A stretch of 64,000 nucleotides of DNA from GWE2-42-39 sp942493345 (GTDB lineage: Bacteria > Bacteroidota > Bacteroidia > Bacteroidales > Prolixibacteraceae): assembly GCA_942493345.1 (NCBI GenBank), contig OW818695.1, forward strand, positions 868,001 to 932,000, given 5' to 3'. Positions 1 through 9,928 of the stretch are shown here, in pieces (within the stretch, counting starts at the first letter, position 1; each line of letters starts with the position of its first letter). The position numbers were made by a program, and so were the translations under genes. The notes beneath the pieces were generated by a model. That model was given only the letters and a program-made list of their open reading frames with translations. It did not search any database and was not told the DNA's origin.

Positions 1-1
1 C

Positions 2-1189
2 GTTTATAAACGATATGCAACCAGTACTCGTCGAATCGATTGCGCTGTTGGCGACATTGTTCAATTACTCAAAGATTTGAAAATTGATGACAATACGTTG
101 ATTGTATTTACATCAGATAATGGGCCATCAAAAGAATCGTATTTGGCAGAAGATTTCGACCCCAACTTCTTTAATAATTTTGGCCCATTTGACGGAATTA
201 AACGCGATGTACTGGAAGGAGGAGTCCGCGTTGTAGCGCTTGCATACTGGCCTGGACATTTCCCTGCCGGACAGGTGATAAAAACGCCAAGCTCATCGTA
301 CGACTGGATGCCAACTTTTGCGCAATTAGCCGGCATTCCTGCTCCGGCTATAACGGATGGCGTTTCGCTGGTTCCATCGCTAACCGGATCAGGAAAACAA
401 AGAGAAAGTCTCGTTTACGTTGAATATTTTGAAGGTGGGAAAACTCCTGCATACGACGAATTCTTGCCTGAACATCAGGGCAAAAAACGCAACCAAATGC
501 AAATGGTTCGACTGAATAATTATGTTGGAGTAAGATATAATATCACCTCGCATCTTGATAATTTTGAAATTTTCGACATTGTAAAAGATCCGCAACAGGC
601 TCACAACCTAGCCGAAAATCCCGGGATGGAACGAATTCAGGAACAGATGAAAGACAAGGTGCTTCAAACGCGTCGGCCAAACGCGTCGGCCAAACGTCCT
701 TACGACGACGAGCTTGTTCCGGCAATTCAAGCAACAAAAACAATCCAGGGAGTTGAGTGGAGAGCGTACAATGGAGGATTTCAGTGGGTTCCTGATGTTG
801 CCACATTGAAACCGGCAAAAACCGGTTTAACCGACCAACCGAATATCGATGTAATCAAGAATTCTGACAGTCAGGCTTTTTGTTTTTCCGGATATATCCA
901 AATCCCGGCTGACGGCGATTATACTTTTTCGCTGACTGCTGATAACAGAGCTTTTCTTCGCATTCATGATATTGCAGTTATTGATGAAGACTTTGGTTAT
1001 ACGGGAGGAGACGAACGCCAGGCAACAATCCGATTGAAAGCAGGTCTACATCCGTATCGGTTGTTTTACACTTCCACATCGGAAACAAAACCATTGCTCG
1101 ATTTCAAATGGAGTAGTTCTGAAATCAGTAAACAAACTATTCCGGCCTCAGCTTTTCTTCGAAATGCGAAAACAGAACATCAAGATTAG
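2..1189 (+). CDS. Sulfatase C-terminal part with PA14-like domain (5' truncated by window edge)
   Basis: The frame is already open at base 2, so the start lies outside the window and 395 codons are visible. The part before about codon 220 is the C-terminal half of a family S1 (alkaline-phosphatase fold) sulfatase: a TSDNG metal-site motif near codon 37, then a GGVRV stretch and the usual 'DWMPTFAQLAGI' block. The Cys/Ser-x-Pro-x-Arg active-site motif would be upstream and cannot be checked. A linker with RRPNASAKRPYDDELVP leads to a beta-rich domain (about codons 255-390) with 'GYIQIPADGDYTF' and 'LKAGLHPYRL' motifs typical of PA14 carbohydrate-binding domains. It would act in the periplasm or at the surface, removing sulfate esters from the glycan. 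The linker carries a 13-bp tandem repeat (665-696). It sits 123 bp upstream of a GH106 gene on the same strand. Confidence 0.85.
   Translation, partial: VYKRYATSTRRIDCAVGDIVQLLKDLKIDDNTLIVFTSDNGPSKESYLAEDFDPNFFNNFGPFDGIKRDVLEGGVRVVALAYWPGHFPAGQVIKTPSSSYDWMPTFAQLAGIPAPAITDGVSLVPSLTGSGKQRESLVYVEYFEGGKTPAYDEFLPEHQGKKRNQMQMVRLNNYVGVRYNITSHLDNFEIFDIVKDPQQAHNLAENPGMERIQEQMKDKVLQTRRPNASAKRPYDDELVPAIQATKTIQGVEWRAYNGGFQWVPDVATLKPAKTGLTDQPNIDVIKNSDSQAFCFSGYIQIPADGDYTFSLTADNRAFLRIHDIAVIDEDFGYTGGDERQATIRLKAGLHPYRLFYTSTSETKPLLDFKWSSSEISKQTIPASAFLRNAKTEHQD
665..697 (+). repeat. 13-bp tandem repeat inside sulfatase linker
   Basis: The unit caaacgcgtcggc occurs at 665-677 and again directly at 678-690, followed by the partial copy caaacgt at 691-697. 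It lies in the coding linker between the sulfatase and PA14-like domains. Because 13 is not a multiple of 3, loss or gain of one unit would shift the frame of the downstream domain. Confidence 0.85.
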
Positions 1190-1312
1190 CTTTGAGATTT
1201 AAAAATACATGAAATACCAAAAATACGAACGATCAGAGATTTATTATCCTTAATCGTCGGACCTGTGATTATTGAATTCTTCAACCATTCATTTGACATA
1301 ATATACTAAACT

Positions 1313-4300
1313 ATGTTTCTAAATAAAATTTTAACAATATCAGGAATTATACTTGTATTGTCGGGTACAATATGCGCCCAGAGCTATAACGAATTTCATT
1401 TTCCAAATGATTCAAACAGGGTCATCACCTATTGGATGTGTATGAACGGGAACATTACGAAAGAAGGAATTACGAAAGACCTAGAAGCCATGAAATCTGT
1501 CGGGATTAACGGTACGCTGTTTTTCAGCGTTGGATTTTTTCCAGCCGGGCCCGTAAAATTTATGAGCGAACAATGGTGGGACGATGTGTCACATGCGATG
1601 AAAGAATCGGACCGGTTGAAAATGAAATTCGGTATTTATAACAGCGATGGCTGGAGCATGTCGGGAGGTCCGTGGATTACGCCGGAGGAATCGATGAAAG
1701 AATTGGTTTGGGCTGACACAATTGTTGATGGAGGAAGAATGATCCATACGGAATTACCACAACCACATATAAATAAAATTTACAGCAATATATCTATTCT
1801 GGCTTTCCCTGCCCTGACAAATGATGAACCAATTTCAATCAAAAAAATAGTTTCGTCGTCTTTCGTTACCAATACGGAAGCTGCTTCGGATAATGACACA
1901 AAAACCGAAATCCATTTTTTAACAGCCCAGGAAAATAACGTGGCAAATATTGTGATCGATCTCGGCCAACAAAAAAATATCCGACGCGTAGTTTTCAATC
2001 AAATAAAAGCAAGTCCATTTTTAGAAGGTTCTGCGCAATTGGAGTATTCCAACGATGAAAAGAATTTTATAAAAATTGCCGATTATTGCCCGTTAAATAT
2101 GAAAGTCGAAGGGCTAATAAATCAACTCACATATACTTTCCCGAAGATTAACGCCAGATATTTACGTTTAAGCGTCATCATTGAGGCTTCGACAAAAAAA
2201 CCGGTTCCAATATCCCAGGAAAGTATCGATTTTGGCGAGATACTTTTTTACGAGTCTCCACGGGTTAATCTTTGGGAGCCTAAAAGTGGCGAATCAAAAC
2301 GAATCCGACATGAGCGCCAGCAGGTATTTATGCAGGAACTTAATTCTCAAACCAAAGAAAATCTTCCGGATAATTTTTCGGTCAATACCAAGAATATAGT
2401 CAACCTTACCGATATGGTTGATAAAAATGGCATTTTGAACTGGAACGCCCCGGAAGGGAAATGGATTATTCAACGAGTCGGCTACACTTCGACCAACCGG
2501 ATGGTTGGTCCGGCCACCGTAGAAGGCAGAGGATTGGAATGTAATAAAATGGATGCCAAAGCGGTTGAAAAACATTTCAATGCTTACTCGGGTAAAATGA
2601 TCGATTTATCAAATAAAATCTTGGGAAGGCCAATCGATTACATACAAATGGAAAGCTGGGAAGCGGGAATCCAAAACTGGACAGAAGGCTTTGAAACTGA
2701 ATTTAGCAAACGTAACGGATATTCGCTAATCCCCTATCTACCTGTTCTGGCAGGTGGTTATATCGTGGATTCTGACGAGATTTCAAATAAATTTCTATGG
2801 GACTTTCGGGATATGATCTCTCAGCTTATTGCCGAAAACTACTGGGGAACCATGTACCGATGTGCAAAAGCCAAAGGAGTCACCATTTCAGGAGAAGGTT
2901 CCGGGATGCAACATTACCTGTACGATCCGATGCGCTACCAGCAGTATCTGGATATCCCGATGGGAGAATTCTGGCCAAATGAAGGACATGTGCGTGCCGA
3001 CATTAAAAATGCATCGTCGGTGGCACATACTTATGGGCATAATTTAGCTGGAGCCGAGGCTTTTACCAGTGGCGACGAAAAACTGTGGTCGGTCACACCT
3101 TTCGATCTGAAACAAATTGGAGACGAGGCTTTTACCTTGGGTACAAATCATTTTGTGCTTCACACGTATGTGCATCAACCGTATGATGTTGCCCCGGGTT
3201 TTACCTTGATAAAATTTGGCAACCATTTGCAACGACTGAATCCCTGGTATACCCAGGCACAAGGATGGTTTAATTACCTGGCCAGATGCCAGTACATGTT
3301 ACGGCAGGGAAAAAACATTCAGGATATTGCCTATTTTACAGGAGAAGGGATTCCCGGTTATTTGGGGCTTCCATGGGAACTTCATCCAAAACTTCCCGAA
3401 GGATTTGATTATGATGGCGTAAATACCGACATCATCAAAAAAATGACCGTTAAAGATGGAAAACTATGTTTGCCGACCGGCGCATGTTATAATTTATTGG
3501 TTTTCCAAGACATAACGCTGATGACACCGGAACTGGCCAACGAAATAAAACGATTGGTTGCCGATGGGGCGACAATTGTATCGGCCAAACCACAAGGTTC
3601 TCCTTCACTGGCAAATAATTCTGATGCAGGCAAAACAATAAAAGCGATAGCCAATGAAGTTTGGGGAAATATCGACGGGCAAAAGATCCAGGAACATGCG
3701 TACGGAAAAGGTAAAATTTACTACGGAGTAGATTTAGCTGACGTGTTGAAAAAATTAAATGCCACGCCAGATTTTACATATAAAACAGACGTTGATAATG
3801 TGAAAATTAATTTCGTCCATAAACAAACGACCAGCACGGATACATACTTTCTGGCTAATTACGAGAAAAAAGACGTTCAGGTAAAAGGGATTTTCAGGGT
3901 CGAGAGTAAAGTGCCCGAACTTTGGGATCCCGACAAAGGAACCGGAACGGTTTTACCTTATCGTATTCTTAATAAGAAACAAATAGAAGTTCCGCTGAAT
4001 TTTGATCCTCTGGGCTCAATGTTTATTGTATTTAAAGAACCTGCCAAAGTAAAAATGCAGCCGGAAGTTGCGATAAAAGAGGTAAAAAGTATTCCTTTAA
4101 CAGGTTCGTGGGACGTGTGTTTCCAATCGACAACAGACACGTTGAAAACGGTTTTTGAAAAATTAACGGACTGGTCGTTAAACCAAGATGCAAGAATTAA
4201 ATATTTTTCGGGTTCTGCCACCTATTTTCAAATCTTTCAGCTTGAAAAAATAAAGGACACAAAAGTTGAACTGGATTTGGGCAACGGGAACAAGAATATG

Positions 4301-4633
4301 GTAAAAGTAATATTAAATGGAAATGAAGTTGCTCACCTGTGGAAACCTCCATATAAAGCGGATATTACATCATTTATACAGGATGGGGAAAACCAGTTGG
4401 AAATTGTAGTCACAAATACAGCTACGAATAGCCTGATCGGAGATGAACGTTTCCCTTCAGATTTAATTTACGATAATAAATCGCAAACAAGTGAATTCCC
4501 GTCCTGGATTCAGCATCCGGAAAAACGCAATTCGGAAAGAAAAACCTTTGTTACCTATAAATATTTAAATAACGACTCGAAACTAGATCCCTCGGGATTG
4601 CAGGGACCGGTAAAAATACAATTCAAGAAATAA
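1313..4633 (+). CDS. GH106-family alpha-L-rhamnosidase
   Basis: Exported 1106-residue enzyme with a Sec signal (residues 1-22, ending TICAQ). Family blocks in order: YWMCMNGNITKEGI near residues 40-55, DGWSMSGGPWITPE near 112-125, PEGKWIIQRVGYTSTN near 378-395 and GRGLECNKMD just after. The acidic positions invariant across the paralogs here are E450 (in ESWE), E552 (in MGEFW) and E582 (in EAFT). From memory of BT_0986, these probably match its catalytic pair and calcium ligand, but this was not aligned. A C-terminal beta-sandwich of GH2 sugar-binding type carries KYFSGSATY, LDLGNG and NSLIGDERFP. The predicted reaction is hydrolysis of terminal alpha-L-rhamnose in the periplasm. This gene is the closest visible relative of the decayed fragment at 18908. 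Confidence 0.85.
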   Translation: MFLNKILTISGIILVLSGTICAQSYNEFHFPNDSNRVITYWMCMNGNITKEGITKDLEAMKSVGINGTLFFSVGFFPAGPVKFMSEQWWDDVSHAMKESDRLKMKFGIYNSDGWSMSGGPWITPEESMKELVWADTIVDGGRMIHTELPQPHINKIYSNISILAFPALTNDEPISIKKIVSSSFVTNTEAASDNDTKTEIHFLTAQENNVANIVIDLGQQKNIRRVVFNQIKASPFLEGSAQLEYSNDEKNFIKIADYCPLNMKVEGLINQLTYTFPKINARYLRLSVIIEASTKKPVPISQESIDFGEILFYESPRVNLWEPKSGESKRIRHERQQVFMQELNSQTKENLPDNFSVNTKNIVNLTDMVDKNGILNWNAPEGKWIIQRVGYTSTNRMVGPATVEGRGLECNKMDAKAVEKHFNAYSGKMIDLSNKILGRPIDYIQMESWEAGIQNWTEGFETEFSKRNGYSLIPYLPVLAGGYIVDSDEISNKFLWDFRDMISQLIAENYWGTMYRCAKAKGVTISGEGSGMQHYLYDPMRYQQYLDIPMGEFWPNEGHVRADIKNASSVAHTYGHNLAGAEAFTSGDEKLWSVTPFDLKQIGDEAFTLGTNHFVLHTYVHQPYDVAPGFTLIKFGNHLQRLNPWYTQAQGWFNYLARCQYMLRQGKNIQDIAYFTGEGIPGYLGLPWELHPKLPEGFDYDGVNTDIIKKMTVKDGKLCLPTGACYNLLVFQDITLMTPELANEIKRLVADGATIVSAKPQGSPSLANNSDAGKTIKAIANEVWGNIDGQKIQEHAYGKGKIYYGVDLADVLKKLNATPDFTYKTDVDNVKINFVHKQTTSTDTYFLANYEKKDVQVKGIFRVESKVPELWDPDKGTGTVLPYRILNKKQIEVPLNFDPLGSMFIVFKEPAKVKMQPEVAIKEVKSIPLTGSWDVCFQSTTDTLKTVFEKLTDWSLNQDARIKYFSGSATYFQIFQLEKIKDTKVELDLGNGNKNMVKVILNGNEVAHLWKPPYKADITSFIQDGENQLEIVVTNTATNSLIGDERFPSDLIYDNKSQTSEFPSWIQHPEKRNSERKTFVTYKYLNNDSKLDPSGLQGPVKIQFKK

Positions 4634-4752
4634 TTTTGATCGAATAATAATCATATTTCCCGGGAACGGCATTCAACGAAATTTCCAAAGGGTTTCCTTT
4701 TTATGAGATGAAATCATTTCGAACCCGAGGGTATATTGACTGAAAGTTTTTT

Positions 4753-4911
4753 ATGTCAAAATTAAAAGCCTTTTGGTCAATATTAACCTATTTATTCAGC
4801 TAATATATTAATACCTTGCACCATCAGCAAATAGAGTAAAAACAGATGCTGTGTCAGATTGATCTAGATTCCCAACAACTAACAAACCTTGAATAATATG
4901 AAACATTATTC
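4753..4911 (+). repeat. Leader/promoter repeat, copy A
   Basis: About 160 bp upstream of, and running five codons into, the gene at 4898 closely match 10848-11005. Shared blocks include tatttattcagctaatata, cttgcaccatcagcaaa, tgctgtgtcagattgatct and ccttgaataatatgaaaca. The core contains the 10-bp palindrome taatatatta. Both copies end in a MKHYS start, so the copied unit is an upstream control region plus a start codon. The rest of 4634-4752 holds no gene that I can see. Confidence 0.85.
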
Positions 4912-7021
4912 GGTCATATTTTTTTTGATCATTTTTTCTTTTCTTTTTCAAAAACAAAGATTAATCCTCCTGAAATTATTTTTTCGCTCGCTGTCGTATT
5001 CTTTTAAAAAGGCTGCAATAACACTGCTTGTTTTTACCTTCGCTTTTAATTGCTACTCACAAGATACAGGGAATCAAACATCTTTCTCTGCGAATAAAAG
5101 GTGGGCTATCACAAACGAGGGTGGCATTGCCTGGGTAACCAAACAGAATGATGCACATACCGATCATGTTGAAATGAGTGGGAAAAAGATCTCCGTGATC
5201 TTAACCTACGGAGTTGATCGTTCAGGAAAAACAGTTATAAACAAGAAACTTATCTTTCCACTATTAAGAACAATACCCAACAATACACATGCCAGCCTGG
5301 CCCTGCAAGACGATTTTAATAGCATTAACCATCTTTTGGTTAATGGGACGATTTTAGAGCAATTTCCTCAACGATTTTACCAGGAAGGATACCTGAAGAT
5401 TAACAGCCTAACCAATACCGACATTGCAGTTGAACGCTTATTTTATCCCTCTTCGGATAAAGCAGCTTTTATTGAAAAAAACAGATTAAAGAATACAGGA
5501 AAGGCACCGATAAAAATACAGTTTCCTGACGAACCGGCTGATGTATCGACCCCAAAAGAGAAGGGAGTATACGGAGAATATATACTTCATATAGAAATAG
5601 TAAAGCCTGATTCCATAATCTTAAATCCAGGTGAAGCTGTGGAGTTTTCAGTGATTTCATCTGCCAGGAAACAAACGGAGTCTTATGAATATATATCATC
5701 TGATTATGAGTTGCGAAAAAGAAATACGTTCATTCAAAATTTGCAATCGAATCTGGTATTGGAAACCCCGGATCCTGTAATTGATAAAATGTTTGAATTT
5801 GCAAAAATCCGCTTAACTGAAAGTATTTTTGACACAAAAGGAGGATTGATGCATTGTCCGGGCGGGGGACCATTTTATGCAGCAATATGGGCTAATGACC
5901 AGGCGGAGTATGTAAATCCTTTATTCCCTTATCTGGGAAATATTGACGGGAACGAATCTGCAAAAAATAGCTTTCGTTTGTTTTCATCATTCATGAATTC
6001 GGAATACAAGCCACTTCCAAGTTCTATAATTTCGGAAGGTGTTGATATCTGGAATGGTGCGGGTGATCGTGGCGACCAGGCCATGATTGCTTATGGCGCT
6101 TCACGATTTGCCCTATCTTACGGTGATACTGTTACCGCAAAAAAACTATGGCCGCTGGTTAATTGGTGTATTAATTATCTCGAAACGAAAAAAACCGCTG
6201 AAGGAGTAATCGCATCAGATTCTGACGAACTGGAAGGAAGATTTCCGGCAGGTAAAATAAATCTTTCAACCAATAGCCTTGCATATGGAGCGCTGATCAA
6301 TGCATCGAGGCTGGCAAATGCGTTGGGAAAATATGAGGAAAAAAATAAATTTGAAACCAATGCACGCACATTAAAACTTGCGATTGAAAACTATTTTGGC
6401 GCTAACATAGAAGGCTTTGACACCTACAAGTATTATGAAAGCAACACCAAATTGAGATCATGGATATGCATGCCTCTTGTAATGGGAATATTGGACCGGA
6501 AGGAACAAACAGCGAACGCTTTGCTCTCATCTCAGTTATGGACTGAAAATGGGATTCTTACTGAAACTGGTTCAAAAACTTTTTGGGACCGATCTACCCT
6601 ATATGCCTTCAGAGGTCTTTTTTCTTCAGGCAAAACAGATATCGCATTGAAATACCTGAGCATTTATTCCTCGAAAAGATTATTAGGAGAGCATGTTCCT
6701 TATGCAGTTGAAGCATGGCCGGAAGGAAACCAGAGGCATCTTTCGGCAGAAAGCGGATTGTACTGTCGGGTAATAACGGAAGGATTATTTGGCATTGAAC
6801 CTTTGGGACTGAATACATTTTCCATTAACCCGGTATTACCAGCTAATTGGAATCAAATGTCGCTGAAGCATATTCGGGCATTCAATGCTGATATTGAAAT
6901 ATCGGTAAAAAAAGCCAAAGGAAAAGAAAGAGTGATGGTTTTAAATCGAGATAAAGTTATTTGTGATACTTTATGGAGCCACAAGTCCCCAATAATAATC
7001 GAAATCAAGCCTTCAAACTAA
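4898..7021 (+). CDS. (alpha/alpha)6 six-hairpin glycosidase, likely rhamnosidase-clan
   Basis: A 707-residue exported protein. I chose the ATG at 4898 because the upstream in-frame TTG (4889) lies inside the duplicated leader. The N-terminus is odd: a hydrophobic stretch at residues 5-17, a basic linker, then a second complete-looking signal (KKAAITLLVFTFAFNCYSQ, about 37-55). An N-terminal beta-rich region is followed from about residue 280 by a six-hairpin domain with GGLMHCPGGGPFY, WANDQAEYVNP, SDELEGRFP, WDRSTLYAFRG and EAWPEGNQRHLSAESGLY motifs, resembling GH78-clan helical barrels. I cannot assign a CAZy family. The GH78 gene begins 21 bp downstream, so the two are probably co-transcribed from leader copy A. 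Confidence 0.7.
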   Translation: MKHYSVIFFLIIFSFLFQKQRLILLKLFFRSLSYSFKKAAITLLVFTFAFNCYSQDTGNQTSFSANKRWAITNEGGIAWVTKQNDAHTDHVEMSGKKISVILTYGVDRSGKTVINKKLIFPLLRTIPNNTHASLALQDDFNSINHLLVNGTILEQFPQRFYQEGYLKINSLTNTDIAVERLFYPSSDKAAFIEKNRLKNTGKAPIKIQFPDEPADVSTPKEKGVYGEYILHIEIVKPDSIILNPGEAVEFSVISSARKQTESYEYISSDYELRKRNTFIQNLQSNLVLETPDPVIDKMFEFAKIRLTESIFDTKGGLMHCPGGGPFYAAIWANDQAEYVNPLFPYLGNIDGNESAKNSFRLFSSFMNSEYKPLPSSIISEGVDIWNGAGDRGDQAMIAYGASRFALSYGDTVTAKKLWPLVNWCINYLETKKTAEGVIASDSDELEGRFPAGKINLSTNSLAYGALINASRLANALGKYEEKNKFETNARTLKLAIENYFGANIEGFDTYKYYESNTKLRSWICMPLVMGILDRKEQTANALLSSQLWTENGILTETGSKTFWDRSTLYAFRGLFSSGKTDIALKYLSIYSSKRLLGEHVPYAVEAWPEGNQRHLSAESGLYCRVITEGLFGIEPLGLNTFSINPVLPANWNQMSLKHIRAFNADIEISVKKAKGKERVMVLNRDKVICDTLWSHKSPIIIEIKPSN

Positions 7022-7042
7022 TCACCTAACAACAACAATATC

Positions 7043-9850
7043 ATGAACAATATAGTACGAAGAATAACAAAAAAAATAAAATCTCAAATTAGAATTTTCT
7101 ACACCGTTCTAATCTTATTCTCAATGCAATTCGCGTACGGTAAAACCACCGTTGAAAAATTTAAAATCATAAATTTAAAATGCGAGTCGTTCAACAATCC
7201 GCTGGGAATAAGTGTTACCAAACCTCGCATGGGATGGAACATTGAATCGCCCAAAAGAAACTGGTCGCAAAGCGCATACCAGATCATCGTTTCCTCTGAC
7301 AGTTTGAAACTTAGCCGGAACGATGGCGATCTATGGAACAGCGGCCGCGTAAAATCTGATCAGAACATCAATATCGAATACGCAGGCTTGCCTTTGAAGT
7401 CAAGAAATATGTGTTGGTGGAAAGTAAAAGTGTGGGACAATAAAGGAACCGGCAGCACATGGAGCGCTCCGCAACACTGGAAGATGGGAATTCTTTCTCC
7501 TGATGAATGGCATGCAAAATGGATCAGTTCAGATATTCAGCTGAAGGAATACCAGAAGATACTTCGGGAACTTACTGATTTTGGCATGGAGCCTAAAAAT
7601 GAGATCCACGATTGGGCTCCTAAAATAAGAAAGATGACCGACACGATTGAGACGGCACCTGCAGTTTATCTAAGAAAAACTTTTGATTCGCCGAAGACTG
7701 TTCAAAGCGCTTATGTCTCTGTTTGCGGGTTAGGTCTTTTTGAGCTCTATATGAACGGTACGCGGATTGACAAAAGTTATCTTAATCCGGCCGTTTCAGA
7801 TTACCAGAAACGGGTTTTTTATTCGACCTACGATGTAACAAAAAACATACAAGACGGAGAAAATTCAATTGGAGTTATTTTAGGTAATGGATGGTACAAT
7901 TTGATCATTCCACATTTATTGCGTTATTATGCCGCAGATTATATTGCTCCCCCAAGATTATTGCTTGAATTAAACATTACATATACGGATGGTTCTGTCA
8001 AGACTATTCCAAGCGATAGAACATGGAAATATCTGACCAACGGCCCAATTCAATTCAATTGCCTGCTTGGAGGTGAGACCTATAACGCAAACAAAGAAAT
8101 AACCGGTTGGGATCGTAATGGTTTTAATGATATGAACTGGAAAGCTGCATTATCAGCAGATGCACCGGAAGGTAAGTTAATGCCTCAAATGGTTTATCCG
8201 GTAATGAAAGCTGAAACTTATCCGGCCAAAAAAATAGAATTTAAGCAAAATACATGCGTGGTCGATTTTGGTACTGAAATGACAGGATGGTGCCGGATGA
8301 AAATAAAAGGTAAAAAAGGAGCGTCTATTACAATTAAATATCCAGGTGTTCCTTCTCACACTCTGGGAAGATATCAAACTTGCAAGTATATTTTCAAGGG
8401 AGAGAAAGAAGAGATTTATGAGCCACGTTTTTGTTACAATGGCTTTCAAACTATTGAAATTACCGGATTGGATTACCAACCCGACTTGGCTGATTTTACT
8501 GCGCAGGTTGTTTGTACAGTAATGCCGGTTACCGGAAGTTTTGAATGTTCAAACGAAAAAATTAATCGGCTTCAGGACATCCTCATACAGACTATAAAAA
8601 ATTACATCGTACATATTCCCAATGACCCAACCCGTGAAAAAGCCGGGTGGACACAAGATGTTCAAAATGCATTTGATGTTACGGCATACAACTTCGACTG
8701 TACATCAATGTATTGCAAATGGCAGCAAGATTTTTTAGACGAGCAACATGAAAATGGGTATGTACCTCCGGTGGTTCCAAGTCGCTTCGATGGACAAAAC
8801 CTCAATGGCCCATGGTGGGGCGGTATGATTGTATATCTGCCATGGAAGATATATCAATATTATGCTGATCAGCGAATTCTTGAGGAGAGTTATCCTGCCA
8901 TGAAAAAGTATGTCGATTATTTAACCTCCATTTCCGATAATCATATCGTCAAATGGGGATTGGGCGACTGGCTGGAGCCCGGTTCTGTATTTCCGGTAAA
9001 AACTCCGGTTCCACTAACCTCAACCATTGCTTATTATCATTATTCAAACATCTTAAGTAAAACAGCAAATCTGCTTGGAAAAACGGAAGATGAGAAGAAA
9101 TATGCTGCTCTTGCCGACGAAATAAAAAAATCGTATAATCAAACATTTTTAAATGACAAAACCGGAGAATATGCGTTGGGAAGCCAAGCCAGCCAGTTGA
9201 TGTCGTTATATTTAGGCCTTGTTCCCACTGACAAAGAAAAAATAGTTAGGGCCGCTCTGCTGCGAAAGATTGAAGCAGACAGCACGCACCTTTCAACCGG
9301 ATTTGTTTCTACACCATTTTTATTGAATGGATTAACTGATTTAGGATACCCTAAGGTGGCTTATGCCATAGCAACACGGAATACTTATCCAAGCTGGTTT
9401 GATATGGTTTTCAATCGCGGAAATTCGGTTCTTAAAGAAAATTGGCGCGGTGGAAAGGTGCAAATGCCCTCATTGGGTGGTTCTATCGGCTCATGGTTTT
9501 ATGTTTCTCTGGCAGGTATCCGGCCCGATTCCTTGGCTCCCGGATTTAAAAGAATAATCATTGATCCGATTTCAGATACCGAATTGAGTTGGGCAAAAGC
9601 AACTTACAAAAGCATTCAGGGCAATATCGGTTCCTATTGGAAACGTGAAAATGGCACATTTATACTCAATGTGGAAATACCTGCAAATACCCAGGCAAAG
9701 GTATATTTACCAACAACCGATATAAAAAGGATCTATGAAAGTGGGGAAATGGTAATGAAGAATAAAGATTTCGGTTCAAATTTCATCGAAAATGGGAAAA
9801 CAGTTTTTCTTATCGGCTCTGGAAATTACACATTTTCAATAAAAGAGTAA
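7043..9850 (+). CDS. GH78 alpha-L-rhamnosidase
   Basis: A 935-residue protein with an N-terminal signal (ends QFAYG, about residue 33). The domain order is that of bacterial GH78: an Ig-like rhamnosidase N-domain (ESFNNPLGISVTKPRMGW), the beta-sandwich with VCGLGLFELYMNGTRID and LGNGWYNLI, then the (alpha/alpha)6 barrel and a C-terminal beta domain (GSWFYVSLAGIRPD onward). The catalytic loop reads NDPTREKAGWTQD, giving candidate acid E532, with W536 and D539 retained; the candidate base is E799 in LKENW. The usual Asp of the DCP motif is Asn (N527) here. Numbering relative to Bacillus RhaB is from memory. It releases alpha-L-rhamnose from oligosaccharides in the periplasm and is likely the second gene of the 4898 transcript. 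Confidence 0.92.
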   Translation: MNNIVRRITKKIKSQIRIFYTVLILFSMQFAYGKTTVEKFKIINLKCESFNNPLGISVTKPRMGWNIESPKRNWSQSAYQIIVSSDSLKLSRNDGDLWNSGRVKSDQNINIEYAGLPLKSRNMCWWKVKVWDNKGTGSTWSAPQHWKMGILSPDEWHAKWISSDIQLKEYQKILRELTDFGMEPKNEIHDWAPKIRKMTDTIETAPAVYLRKTFDSPKTVQSAYVSVCGLGLFELYMNGTRIDKSYLNPAVSDYQKRVFYSTYDVTKNIQDGENSIGVILGNGWYNLIIPHLLRYYAADYIAPPRLLLELNITYTDGSVKTIPSDRTWKYLTNGPIQFNCLLGGETYNANKEITGWDRNGFNDMNWKAALSADAPEGKLMPQMVYPVMKAETYPAKKIEFKQNTCVVDFGTEMTGWCRMKIKGKKGASITIKYPGVPSHTLGRYQTCKYIFKGEKEEIYEPRFCYNGFQTIEITGLDYQPDLADFTAQVVCTVMPVTGSFECSNEKINRLQDILIQTIKNYIVHIPNDPTREKAGWTQDVQNAFDVTAYNFDCTSMYCKWQQDFLDEQHENGYVPPVVPSRFDGQNLNGPWWGGMIVYLPWKIYQYYADQRILEESYPAMKKYVDYLTSISDNHIVKWGLGDWLEPGSVFPVKTPVPLTSTIAYYHYSNILSKTANLLGKTEDEKKYAALADEIKKSYNQTFLNDKTGEYALGSQASQLMSLYLGLVPTDKEKIVRAALLRKIEADSTHLSTGFVSTPFLLNGLTDLGYPKVAYAIATRNTYPSWFDMVFNRGNSVLKENWRGGKVQMPSLGGSIGSWFYVSLAGIRPDSLAPGFKRIIIDPISDTELSWAKATYKSIQGNIGSYWKRENGTFILNVEIPANTQAKVYLPTTDIKRIYESGEMVMKNKDFGSNFIENGKTVFLIGSGNYTFSIKE

Positions 9851-9928
9851 GAAACAATTTAAAAAAAATCAGAACAGCGGGAGGGAATTAGTCAATTGCC
9901 GCTTCGACTTCGCACAGCTTAGCGCGTT

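Noticed and set aside
9851..9928. Possible terminator or small RNA between GH78 and the convergent AraC gene
   Set aside because: No stable stem with a T-run could be found by eye; a bidirectional terminator is expected but not supported.
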